Assembly (NCBI RefSeq): GCF_002749615.1
Contig: NZ_CP024201.1
Coordinates: 1,674,001-1,738,000 of the forward strand
Reading direction: 5' to 3'
From: Caulobacter mirabilis
Lineage (GTDB): Bacteria; Pseudomonadota; Alphaproteobacteria; Caulobacterales; Caulobacteraceae
DNA: 64,000 nucleotides
A program made the translations under genes and the position numbers. The notes beneath the pieces are model-generated. The model was given only the letters and a program-made list of their open reading frames with translations, was not told the DNA's origin and did no database searches. This document shows positions 1 through 9,500 of the stretch, piece by piece; within the stretch, counting starts at the first letter, position 1, and each line of letters opens with the position of its first letter.

Positions 1-702
1 CGAGCCGCCGGCGATGAAGCCCAGGCTCTCGTCGAAGCCCTGGTCCTCGGGCCGGGAGCCGCTCTTGCCGCCCAGATGCCACTTGCCGAGGTGGATGGTG
101 TGGTAGCCCGAGGCCTTCAGCACCTCGGCGACGGTAATCTCGCTCGCCGGCATGCTCAGCTCGTTGACGGCGGCGGGCGTCCGGGCGGTGCTGCCGGGCG
201 GCATGTCCTTGATGCGGTCGGCGAAGAATTTCGGCTCGACCGGCGCGCCGGGCTCGGACTCGGTGCCGACCATGCGCTGGAAGGCGACCGGGGCTGGCGT
301 GAACTCGAAGCCGAAACGGGTCGGGTAGCGGCCGGTCATGATCGCCGCGCGGGACGGGGCGCAGGTGGCGTTGCCGGCGTAGCCGTTGGTGAAGGCGACG
401 CCGCCCCGGCCGATCGAGTCGATGTTGGGGGTCTGGACGGCGCCGTCGGCGACGCCGCCGCCGTTGAAGCTGATATCGTTGAAGCCCAGGTCGTCGACCA
501 GGATGAAGACGATGTTCGGCGGCCGGGCGGCGGCGGGCGCGGCGGCCGGGCCCTGGGCCCAGGCGACGGACCGGTTCTCCTCGACCGGCGGCATCTGGGC
601 GCGGGCGACCCAGGCCAGCAGGGTGGTGCGGTTGGCGGCGGCCAGCGCCAATCCTCCGATCAGCACGAGCGCGATCGCGCCCACCCATTTCCAGAGCTTC
701 AT
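1..702 (-). CDS. Sulfatase (formylglycine-dependent), 3' end cut by window edge
   Basis: Only the first 234 codons are inside the window; the gene runs off the left edge. After an N-terminal hydrophobic segment (about residues 7-23, signal anchor or signal peptide) comes the alkaline-phosphatase-fold start PNIVFILVDDLGFND, whose D70 and D71 are the expected metal ligands. The sulfatase signature CAPSR follows with Cys114, the residue converted to formylglycine in this family, then AIMTGR and HTIHLGKWHLGG. It should therefore hydrolyse sulfate esters, probably outside the cytoplasmic membrane; the substrate cannot be read from this part. An anaerobic or cytosolic maturase is not visible nearby. 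A 17-bp palindrome sits 20 bp upstream of the ATG, so the gene may have its own repressor site. Confidence 0.9.
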   Translation of the reverse strand, partial: MKLWKWVGAIALVLIGGLALAAANRTTLLAWVARAQMPPVEENRSVAWAQGPAAAPAAARPPNIVFILVDDLGFNDISFNGGGVADGAVQTPNIDSIGRGGVAFTNGYAGNATCAPSRAAIMTGRYPTRFGFEFTPAPVAFQRMVGTESEPGAPVEPKFFADRIKDMPPGSTARTPAAVNELSMPASEITVAEVLKASGYHTIHLGKWHLGGKSGSRPEDQGFDESLGFIAGGS

Positions 703-721
703 GGCCGCCTCCCGATATTAT

Positions 722-738
722 TGACACTATTCGTGTCA
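722..738. promoter_or_regulatory. 17-bp palindrome upstream of sulfatase, possible operator
   Basis: TGACAC-TATTC-GTGTCA has perfect 6-bp arms and a 5-bp spacer, and lies 20 bp upstream of the sulfatase ATG on an AT-rich background. Position and symmetry suit a dimeric repressor; which one is unknown. Confidence 0.45.
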
Positions 739-771
739 CTATATCGCGAGGGCGGCAAGCCCCATGCGTCG

Positions 772-1665
772 TCAGGCGGTCTTCGGCTTGGACGTCGCGG
801 TCTTGGGGCGACGTTGGGCGAGCCAGACGCTGCCGAGCACCACCGCCATGCCGAGGATCTGCGGCGGGGTCAGGTTCTGGCCCAGCAGGAGCCAGCCGAG
901 CAGGACCGCCGTGACCGGGCTGAGGAAGCCCAGGGAGGAGACCACGCCCGGCTCCAGTCGCGCCACGCCGCGGAACCAGAGGATATAGGTCAGGGCCGCG
1001 CCGATCAGTCCGAGATAGGCCAGGCCGGCCAGGTTGGTCAGAGTCAGCGCGGGCAGGGGCGGTTCGATCAGCAGCGCGACGGGCAACAGCAGCAGGCCGC
1101 CGGCGGTCAGCTGCCACGCCGTGAACGTCAGGGGCGAGACGGGCGGCTGCCAGCGGCGGGTCAGGACCGTGCCGAGGGCCATCGACACCGTCCCGCCCAG
1201 GCCGGCCGCGATCCCGATCGGGTCGAGGCTCGCCGACGACGTCAGGACCAGCAGGGCCACCCCGGCCGCCCCGCCGAGGGCCGCGAGCACCGACATGGCC
1301 CGGATCGGCGAGCCGAGCACCATCTGCGCCAGGAACAGGACGATCAGCGGCTGGATCGCGCCCACCGTCGCCGCCACTCCGCCCGGCAGGCGGTAGGCCG
1401 CGACGAACAGCAGGGCCCAGAAGATCGAGAAGTTCAGGGCGCCGAGGACCAGGGTCCGCCACCACCAGGCGCCCCAGGGCAGGCGACGTACGATCAGCAG
1501 CAGCAGCAGTCCGGCGGGCAGGGCGCGGAGCATGGCCACGGTCAGCGGATGGTCCGCCGGCAGCATCTGGGTGGCGACCACATAGGTGCTGCCCCAGATC
1601 GCGGGCGCGACGGCGGTGAGCAGGAGGTCGAGACGGGCGGTCGAGGCCGGCGGGGCGGAGGTCAT
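772..1665 (-). CDS. EamA/DMT-family permease
   Basis: A 297-residue inner-membrane protein made of about ten hydrophobic helices arranged as two EamA repeats, the size and pattern of drug/metabolite transporters (YdcZ/PecM/RhaT-like superfamily). The first repeat begins AIWGSTYVVATQMLP and the second near GGTVSMALGTVLTRRWQ; the C-terminus is a short basic cytoplasmic tail. Family members export or import small metabolites, and the substrate cannot be inferred. It starts 13 bp after the stop of the upstream nitroreductase on the same strand, so the two are probably cotranscribed and both may answer to the divergent LysR regulator, for example in handling a quinone or nitro compound. Confidence 0.88.
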   Translation of the reverse strand: MTSAPPASTARLDLLLTAVAPAIWGSTYVVATQMLPADHPLTVAMLRALPAGLLLLLIVRRLPWGAWWWRTLVLGALNFSIFWALLFVAAYRLPGGVAATVGAIQPLIVLFLAQMVLGSPIRAMSVLAALGGAAGVALLVLTSSASLDPIGIAAGLGGTVSMALGTVLTRRWQPPVSPLTFTAWQLTAGGLLLLPVALLIEPPLPALTLTNLAGLAYLGLIGAALTYILWFRGVARLEPGVVSSLGFLSPVTAVLLGWLLLGQNLTPPQILGMAVVLGSVWLAQRRPKTATSKPKTA

Positions 1666-1678
1666 CGGATCGCGCTCC

Positions 1679-2335
1679 CTAGGCGTGGCTCAGGACGTCG
1701 GCGACAGGCCGGCGCGGCTTCTGCGGCCAGTTGCCCGGCGCGGCGTGACCGACCGCGACCAGCAGGACGGCGCGCTCGTCGTCGGCGAGCCCGAAAGCCT
1801 CGGCGACGCCTTCGGGGTCGAAGCCGGACATCGGACCCGAGGCCAGGCCCAGGGCCTCGGCGGCGAACATCAGGGTCGCGGCGCCCAGGGTGGCCGACCG
1901 GATGGCCTCGTCCCGGGCGACCTGGGGATGCTGGGCGTAGAAGGCGTCGGCGAAGTCGGTCCAGCCCTGGGCCATGTGCGCGGGCATGAAGCCGGCCTCG
2001 ATCGAGGGGCGGACACGCTCGGCGATGGCCTTGGTCCGGGGCTGGGCGCCGACGATGATGAAGGTGACCGGGGCCTCGGTGATCTTGGGCTGATCCCAGG
2101 CCAACGCGCGCAGGCGGGCCTTGGCCTCGGCGCTGCGCACGGCGATGAAGCGCCAGTTCTGCAGGTTGAAGGCGGTCGGGGCGCGGGTGGCCAGGCGGAC
2201 CAGTTCATGGATCTCGGCGTCCGACACCGTCCGCGACGACGAGAACAGGCTGGCCGAGATGCGGCGTTCGATGGCTCTCACGAGCGCCGGATTGGCGGGA
2301 AGGACCGTGGGGCGATCTTGGGCGATGACGGTCAT
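1679..2335 (-). CDS. Nitroreductase-family flavoprotein
   Basis: A 218-residue protein with the nitroreductase fold: an N-terminal RRISASLF segment takes the place of the usual RRSVR phosphate-binding element for FMN, followed by ATRAPTAFNLQNWRFIAV, the conserved APSxxNxQPWxF region. The central AATLMFAAEALGLASGPMSGFDPEGV block is typical of the family. Such enzymes use NAD(P)H and FMN to reduce quinones, nitroaromatics or related electrophiles in the cytosol. It is the first gene of a probable two-gene operon with the downstream DMT permease and is divergent from a LysR regulator, the classic arrangement for an LTTR and its target. The length is normal for a single-domain nitroreductase. Confidence 0.88.
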   Translation of the reverse strand: MTVIAQDRPTVLPANPALVRAIERRISASLFSSSRTVSDAEIHELVRLATRAPTAFNLQNWRFIAVRSAEAKARLRALAWDQPKITEAPVTFIIVGAQPRTKAIAERVRPSIEAGFMPAHMAQGWTDFADAFYAQHPQVARDEAIRSATLGAATLMFAAEALGLASGPMSGFDPEGVAEAFGLADDERAVLLVAVGHAAPGNWPQKPRRPVADVLSHA

Positions 2336-2392
2336 GGCTGGCGTTCCTGAAGGCGGGGGCGGGCCAGTCCCGCCCCGCGAACAGGGTCAACT

Positions 2393-2449
2393 TATTGGTT
2401 GCCTTCGGAATGATAATTCTGGCTATCGTGACATCACTCTTCACCAATA
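2393..2449. promoter_or_regulatory. Divergent promoter region with inverted TATTGGT/ACCAATA pair
   Basis: Between the nitroreductase and the lysR gene, TATTGGT (2393-2399) and ACCAATA (2443-2449) form a perfect 7-bp inverted repeat 43 bp apart, in the only AT-rich part of the gap. The symmetric pair suits a LysR-type regulator controlling both divergent transcripts. This is suggestive only. Confidence 0.35.
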
Positions 2450-2458
2450 GTGTTGAAT

Positions 2459-3349
2459 ATGGATCAGCTGACCGCCCTGAAGGTGTTTCGCCGCGTCGTC
2501 GAACTCGGCAGCTTCGCGGAGGCCGCGCGTCGCCTGTCCCTGTCGCCGGCGGCGGTGAGCAAGAACATCGGCGAGCTCGAGGCGCATGTGTCGGCCCGGC
2601 TGCTGAACCGCACCACCCGCCGCATGAGCCTGACCGAGGCCGGCGCGACCTATTACGAGCGGATCGCCGGCGTCCTGGACGATCTGGAGGACGCGAGCGC
2701 GTCGCTCGGCGCGCTGCACGACGAGGCCTCGGGCGTGCTGCGGGTCAGCGCGCCGCTCTCCTTCACCCTGGTCGGGCTGTCGAGCGCCATTCCGGAGTTC
2801 CTGCAGCGCTATCCGAAGCTGAGCCTGGATCTGCATCTCGACGACCGGCGCGTGGACATCGTCCGCGATGGCTACGACCTGGCCATCCGGGGCAGCGACG
2901 CGCTCGAGGACTCCAGTCTGGTGGCGCGCAAGCTGATGGTCATGGACCACGTCCTCTGCGCCTCGCCGGCCTATTTCGAGCGGGTCGGCGCGCCGAAGAC
3001 TCCGACCGACCTGGCGGACCACAATTGCATCCGGTTCAGCCATTCCGGCCATGCCGACGCCTGGACCTTCGCTCGGGGCGGCCGGTCCGTCCGTGTCCCG
3101 GTCGTCGGCCGCTACAGCGTCGGCTCCAGCCTGGCGGTGCGCGATGCGCTGCGGGCGGGGCTGGGCGTCAGCCTGATTCCGCGGCTCTACGTCCGCGAAG
3201 ACCTGGACGGCGGCCGGCTGGCGACCGCGTTGGACGACTGGTCGGCGGACGAGACCTCGATCTTCGCGGTCTATCCCTCTCGCCGGCACATGGCGGCCAA
3301 GGTCCGGGTTTTCCTGAGCTTTCTGGTTGAAACGCTCGAGGGCGGCTAG
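2459..3349 (+). CDS. LysR-family transcriptional regulator
   Basis: A LysR-type regulator of 296 residues counted from ATG 2459 (the open frame also allows GTG at 2450). The N-terminal winged helix-turn-helix is clear: MDQLTALKVFRRVVELGSF then AEAARRLSLSPAAVSKNIGELE and LLNRTTRRMSLTEAG (residues about 1-60). The rest is the periplasmic-binding-like effector domain, with LDLHLDDRRVDIVRDGYDLAIR and a C-terminal AVYPSRRHMAAKVRVFLSFL typical of the CrgA/AphB-like group. It is divergent from the nitroreductase-permease operon across a 123-bp gap, so it most likely controls that operon and itself. The effector is unknown. Confidence 0.92.
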   Translation: MDQLTALKVFRRVVELGSFAEAARRLSLSPAAVSKNIGELEAHVSARLLNRTTRRMSLTEAGATYYERIAGVLDDLEDASASLGALHDEASGVLRVSAPLSFTLVGLSSAIPEFLQRYPKLSLDLHLDDRRVDIVRDGYDLAIRGSDALEDSSLVARKLMVMDHVLCASPAYFERVGAPKTPTDLADHNCIRFSHSGHADAWTFARGGRSVRVPVVGRYSVGSSLAVRDALRAGLGVSLIPRLYVREDLDGGRLATALDDWSADETSIFAVYPSRRHMAAKVRVFLSFLVETLEGG

Positions 3350-3549
3350 ATTCTCGCGCCTGGTGCAAATGGAGAAATTTATCGCTATGCGATGAGTGTC
3401 CCATTTTGAGAGTTGGCGTCTTGTGATCGCCTTTTGGTTGTGTTTCTCTCGCCGCCAAGGGGAGCACAATCGTGCGGGCGAAACAGCAGTCATCGCAGGA
3501 TGCGGCGCGCATGGCCGCGTTCGCCGTTCGGGCGGGAGCCTAGGCGCCC
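3350..3549. other. Intergenic region before the RHS cluster
   Basis: This 200-bp gap holds no convincing gene. It contains a small perfect palindrome ATCGC-TAT-GCGAT at 3381-3393 in an AT-rich patch that may be part of the promoter for the following 20-kb cluster. A GGGAG at 3533-3537 is the only ribosome-binding candidate for ATG 3550, at a long 12-nt spacing, so that start is uncertain. Confidence 0.4.
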
Positions 3550-6500
3550 ATGGCCCGCGGTCGCGCTCTCACCCTGTCGGCGCCGGTCCTGAACCTGCTC
3601 TATTCCGGCAGCGACGCCGATCCTGCGACCGTCCTCTCATTCAGCGGAACGCTTGGGGTCACACACGCCTTCGCCGGGACGGCCGGCGACAGCTTTCCGG
3701 CCTCCGGCGTGACCATCGCGGCCTGGGTCAACACGACCCAGAGTGACGCCAACGCGGTGATCCTCTCGTTCGGACCGACGGCCGGCGGCAATGCCGGCCG
3801 ACTCTGGCTAACCAACCCCGCGGCGCTGACGGTCCACTATGGAACCGCGACCGGCGGAGTCGCCGCCACGGCGCTGGCGGTCAACGACGGGACCTGGCGG
3901 CACGTCGTCGTCGGCGTCACGCCCGCCGATCGTCTTCACTATGCGGTCGAGGTCTGGATCGACGGGGTCCAGCGCTGGCGATCGGCGGGCGCCCTGGCCT
4001 TCACGGCCGGCGCGGGCCTTTCGACGAGCGGGACCTTCACCCTCGGGCTGGGGCAGGGCGCGCCGGAGACCGGCCTGATCGGCCAGGTCAGCGAACTGCA
4101 GCTGTGGGACGCGGCGGTCATGCCGCCGTCGCAGGCGGCCGCGCTGATGCGGCATCGCGCGGCCGACGGCGATCCCGGACTGGCGCTGGTCTGGCCGCTG
4201 AACGTCGCGCCGTCGGGAAACCCCATCCCGCCGGCCGCCTTCGTCGCCTCGACCCTGCGGTTCCGCCAGCCGGACGCCGGGCAGACCACCTTCGGCAGCG
4301 CCCAGTGGGCGGCGATCCCGAACGCCGTCAGCTACGACCTGCAGGTGGTGGCCCAGGACGGCTCCTGGACCTACGCCCAGTCGGTCACCGGTTCGGGCGC
4401 GATCGTCGCGCCGATCGCCGGCGTCCTGCCGGGACGCGGCTACCAGGCCCGTGTCCGCGCGGTCGGTTCGGGAGAGACCGGGCCCTGGAGCGCGACGGCG
4501 ACCTGCACGCCGATCGACCTGCCTTCGGCGAGCATGGGCTTCTCCTGGCCGCAGGGCGGGACCCTGAGCGCGCAGTGGCCGGCCGTCGACCAGGCCCAGG
4601 GCTACGGCGTCGTCCTGACCACCGCGTCAACGCCCGCTTCCAGCTTCCAGACGGGGACCAGCCTCGACCTGTCCAGCCAGGTGACCGGCGACAGCGTGGT
4701 GACGGTGGCGGCGCGCGGGGCCACCGCGACGGCGGCGGGCGGCTCCGGCGCCTGGGGGCCGAGCAGCACGCCCGGGTCGACGGCCAAGACCGCCCTGGGC
4801 TTCTACTACCAGGACCCCGACGGCGCCGGGAACGGCGATTTCGTCTTCGACTGGACGCCCGACAGCCCGGCGCCGGCCTACTACTATATGGAGGTCCGCC
4901 AGGGCTCGACCCTGGTGCTGACCAACTCGGTCGCGGGGAGCACGGTTCCGCCGGTCCTGGTCCCGGCGCCCAACCCGGTGACGACCGGACAGCAGTTCGT
5001 CGGCCGGATGCGGCGGATCGGGCAGGGGGCGCTCGCCGCCTGGGACTCCCAGACCGTCACCATTCACGGCCAGACCGCGCCCTCGGCGCTGTTCCAGGCC
5101 GCGGCGCCGCCCGCGGCGGAGGCCCTGGCGCTGACCTGGGGTTCGGTCGCGGCCGGGGCGACCTACAATCTGGAGACCCGGACCGACGGCGGGACGACGC
5201 CCGTCGTCACCACCGGCGTGACCTCGCCCTATTCGCTGATGACCCTGCTGTCGCCGACCTCGGATCCGACGGCGAACCACAGCTACACCTTCCGGCTGCG
5301 CGCGGTGATCGACGGCGATGTGGGCCCGGCCAGCGCCGTGACCGCCGCCCCCAGCCTGACCGGCGCCTTCCGCTATGTCTGGAACGGCGGACAGGACGTC
5401 GGCGCCCTGACGGTCGGCTGGACGCCGACCACCGGCTCCAGCCAGGCCTACGTCCGCGTCTTCACCGGCCCCGCGACGACGCCGACCAGCTTCGGACTGG
5501 TTCCGGTCAGCCAGGGCAGCTTCGCCGTTCCGCCGCCGAACGGCGGCTTCGTGCTGGGGACGACCTACGCCTCGCAGCTGCGCGGCCTGGGCACGGGCTC
5601 GATGAGCGCCGCCCAGTTCGGCCAGGTCGTCATCCGCCAGATGTCGACGCCGGTCGTCCAGCTGGCCCAGACCCAGCCAGGCGTGATCGCGGTCGAGGCG
5701 CGCTGGGTCGCCGTGGATCCGGCGCTGACGCCGAGTTACCTGCCGGTGCTGAACGGCGTCGAGGGCGTGCTGCAGAGCACCCGCTCCATCGACCTGACGA
5801 GCCACCTCAACGATACGGCGGCGCTGACGGTCCAGGTGCGGGCGGAGGCGGACCAGTCCTATGGTCCGCTCAGCGCCGTCGGGACGCCGCCCGCGCTGCA
5901 GCCGAACTTCACCTACCTGCTGACCGCCAACGGGACCCAGTCGCTGACGGCGACCTGGACCGCGGCGCCGCTGGTCTATCTGTCGGTGCAGCAGACCGGC
6001 GGCGGCGCGCCGAACCAGCAGCTGTTCAGCGACGGGACGACGGCGACCTACGCCGTGCCGGCTCCGGGCGGCGGTTTCGTCGAGAACGCCGTCTACACCC
6101 TGTCGATCAAGTCGGCGGCGAACGGCGTCCTGGGGGCGATGACCGCGCTGCCGGTGACGATCCATCAGCTGGCCCAGCCGGTTCCGGTCTTCCAGTCGGG
6201 CGCGACCGCGGATCCGGTCACGCTGCAATGGCCCGATGTCCGGACCCAGGCCCAGATCACCGCCGGCCTGGCGGTGACCTACGAGGTGGCGCAGAACGGG
6301 GTCCTGGCGCCGAACCAGCCGTCCGGCCTCGTCTACACCTTGACCGCTACGCAGCTGGCGACGGCGGGGGTCCAGACCTTCACCGTCCAGCCGCACGCCC
6401 AGGGCTCCTGGGGCGTGATCAGCGCGCCGCCGACCCTGGTCGCGCCGGCGCCGACGACCCTGACCTACGACGCGGCGACCCAGCAGCTGGCCCTGGCCTG

Positions 6501-9500
6501 GCCCCAGAGCACGGGCGCCACCGGCTACTACGCCGACGTGACCACGGGCGGCGGCGCGCCGCTGGCCAAGCAGTGGGTCGCCCAGCCGGGCGGCTCCACC
6601 CCCGCCGCGGCGACGTTCAGCGCCTCGGGCCTGTCGACGGGGACCAGCTATACGGTCAGGGCTCGCGCCTTGGCCGGCGGCGCCATGACCGACTTCGGCG
6701 CGCTGTCGCTGACGCTGCAGCGGCTGGTCGGACCGTCGGGGCTGACGCTGACGGGCGCTTTCCAGCAGCGCCAGATCACCGCGGCCTGGCAGTTCGACGC
6801 CAGCGGCCTGGGGACGGTGACCTATGTCGCCGAGCTGCGGAACAGCGGCGGGACGGTGCTGGATCGGCAGATCCCGTCGACGACAACCGCGACCCTGACG
6901 TATCCGAACACGGTGGCCCAGGGCGACACGCTGACGGTCTTCGTGCGGGCCGTTTCGGGCGGGAACCTGGGGCTCTGGAGTTCCGCTCCGATCACCGTCG
7001 GCAGCAGCCTGGCCCAGGTCGGCGGGGTCGCGGCCTCGTTCGACACCGCCAACGCCATAACGGTCGGCTGGAGCTCCGTCTCGGGCAGCAACGTCACCTA
7101 CACGGTGCAGGTGACGCCGGCTTCGGGCGGGGCCCCCCTCTACACCCAGTCCGGCGTGAGCGGCACGTCGCTGACCCAGCCGCAGTCGGTCACCAAGGTC
7201 GCGCAGAACACGACCTACAATGTCCAGGTCCAGGCCAACTCCGGCGGCGGCAGCGGGCCCTGGAGCCAGGCCGCGTCGGCGACGACGAACAAGCCGAACC
7301 CGCCCGACAACGGCGGCGGCGGCGGGTCGGGATCGTCGGGCGATCCGGTGCTGCTGGCGAACGGTTCGTACGTCTACAGCAACGTCGACATCGAGGTGGC
7401 CGGGGTCGTGCCGCTGAGCCTCGAGGTCCGCTACAACACCGTCACGCCGCTGCCGAGCGATACGCCGCCGGGGCCGTCGGGACCGCTCGGCGACCGCTGG
7501 ACCCACGCCTACGCCACCAACATCCAGAGCGCTTCCGACGGCAAGACCGTGGCGGTCTGGTGGGGCGACAGCGTCGTCAGCGTCTACGACGTCCCGGGCA
7601 GCGTCACCGGGACCTACGCCAAGCAGGGGCAGCCCAACGGCGACGTGCTGGTCCGCCTCTCGACGATGGCCTACCAGCTCACGCGGCGGGACCAGACGGT
7701 CTACAGCTTCGACAGCTCGGGCCGGCTGCTGCGCATCGTCTCGCCGGCCGGCAACGGCGTGAACCTGACCTACGCCGACAGCCGGCTGGACCGGGTCACG
7801 GACGAGGGGTCGGGCCGCTATCTGCGCTTTGCCTACTTCACCAGCGGCTCGGCGACGGGCCGGATCAGGACCGTGACGGACAACGCCGGCCGGTCGATCA
7901 GCTATGACTACACGGGCGGCGACCTGACGCTGTTCACCGACACGACGGGGCTGACGCGCCAGTTCAGCTACTGGCCGGGTTCGCTGATGCACACGGCCGT
8001 CGACCAGACCGGCGCGACCTTCATCACCAACACCTACGACGGCCAGAACCGGGTGATCCAGCAGAAGGACGCCCAAGCCGTCGCCACCGGCCAGAACTAC
8101 TTCATCACCTTCGCCTACGCCGACCAGACCATCTCCGGCTACACCTACGTCCAGACCACGGTCACCGACCGGATGGGCTACGTGACGACCTATCTCAGCG
8201 AGAAGACCACGCTGAACACGGTCTCGGAGATCCACAACCTGGCGGGCGGCGCGATCTGGCGGGTCCTGCGCGCCTTCGACGGCGCCGGCAACCTCACGTC
8301 GGAGAGCGTCTACCAGGGACCGCCGGGAGCGGCGGCCGGGGTCGGCGCGACCACGACCTACACCTATGACGGCGCCCGGAACCTGCTGTCGATCACCAAT
8401 CCCCTCGGCCAGACACAGCGGTTCACCTACGACGGTCGCAACAACCTGCTCACCGCCAGCGACGCCCTCGGCAACACCACGACGGTGACCTATGTGACCG
8501 GCACGAACCTGCCGCGCAGCGTCACCGACCCGACCGGCCGCAAGCGCATCATCGTCTATCGCTCGGCGGGGACGATCCAGGGCCTGGTCGACAGCCAGAC
8601 CGACTATCCGCTGGGCGACGGGCCGGGCAAGGTCGGCAACGTCACCACCTATCAGTACACGCCCGCCGGCGAGGTGCAGCAGATCACCGATCCGCTCGGC
8701 GGCGCGACGGTGCTGGGCTACGGAACCGCGCTGGGGCGCCTGACGTCGGTACAGGTGAAAGACCCCGCGGGCCTCCTCGCGGCCACGATCAAGAACGAGT
8801 ACTGGGCCGGCGTCGACCGGGTGCACACCAGCGCGCTGACCTATCCGAACCAGCCCGACGCCCAGGCCTACGTCACCACCACCGTGTTCGACGGCGTCGG
8901 CATGCTGACCAGCGTCACCGACCCGCTGCAGCGGACGACCGGCTACCAGTACGACGCCAACAGCCAGCTCGAGCAGATCACCTATGCGGCGGCCTCGAAC
9001 CCCGACATCACGCAGTTGGTCCGCAACCGCAACGACGAGGTGATCCAGCAGGTCCTGTCGGCGAGCAATCCGACGGTCCAGACCGGCTACGGCTACGACG
9101 AGATCGGCCGCCTGACCTCGACGACCGACGGCAACGGCCAGGTCACGACCTATGCCTGGGCCATGGCGTTGCAGCCGGCCGGCGCGCCGTCGCCGATGAC
9201 GGTCACCATCACCCAGCCGACGGTGACCGTCAGCACCCCGGGGCAGCCGCCGGTCAATGTCGCCTACCAGCAGGTGCTGACCTTCGACCCGCTCGGCCGC
9301 CTGATTTCGTGGACCGCGCCGGCGCCGGTCGGCGGCGCGGCCGGCGCCCTGACCACCATCGCCTACACGTCCGTGGCGGGGGGCGGCGGAACCACCAACC
9401 AGCAGGTGCTCACGACCTATCCGAAGGCCGACCCCAGCCAGCCGGCGCCCTACCAGACCACCGACGTCTTCGATCCGCTGGGCCGGATCCTGTCGCACAC

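Noticed and set aside
76..1989. Long + strand frame over the sulfatase and permease
   Set aside because: Low-complexity Gly/Arg/Asp composition; the minus strand codes for recognisable proteins throughout.
3396..3746. GTG-started frame overlapping the first RHS gene start
   Set aside because: Overlaps 200 bp of the RHS N-terminal domain in another frame and shows no known motif.
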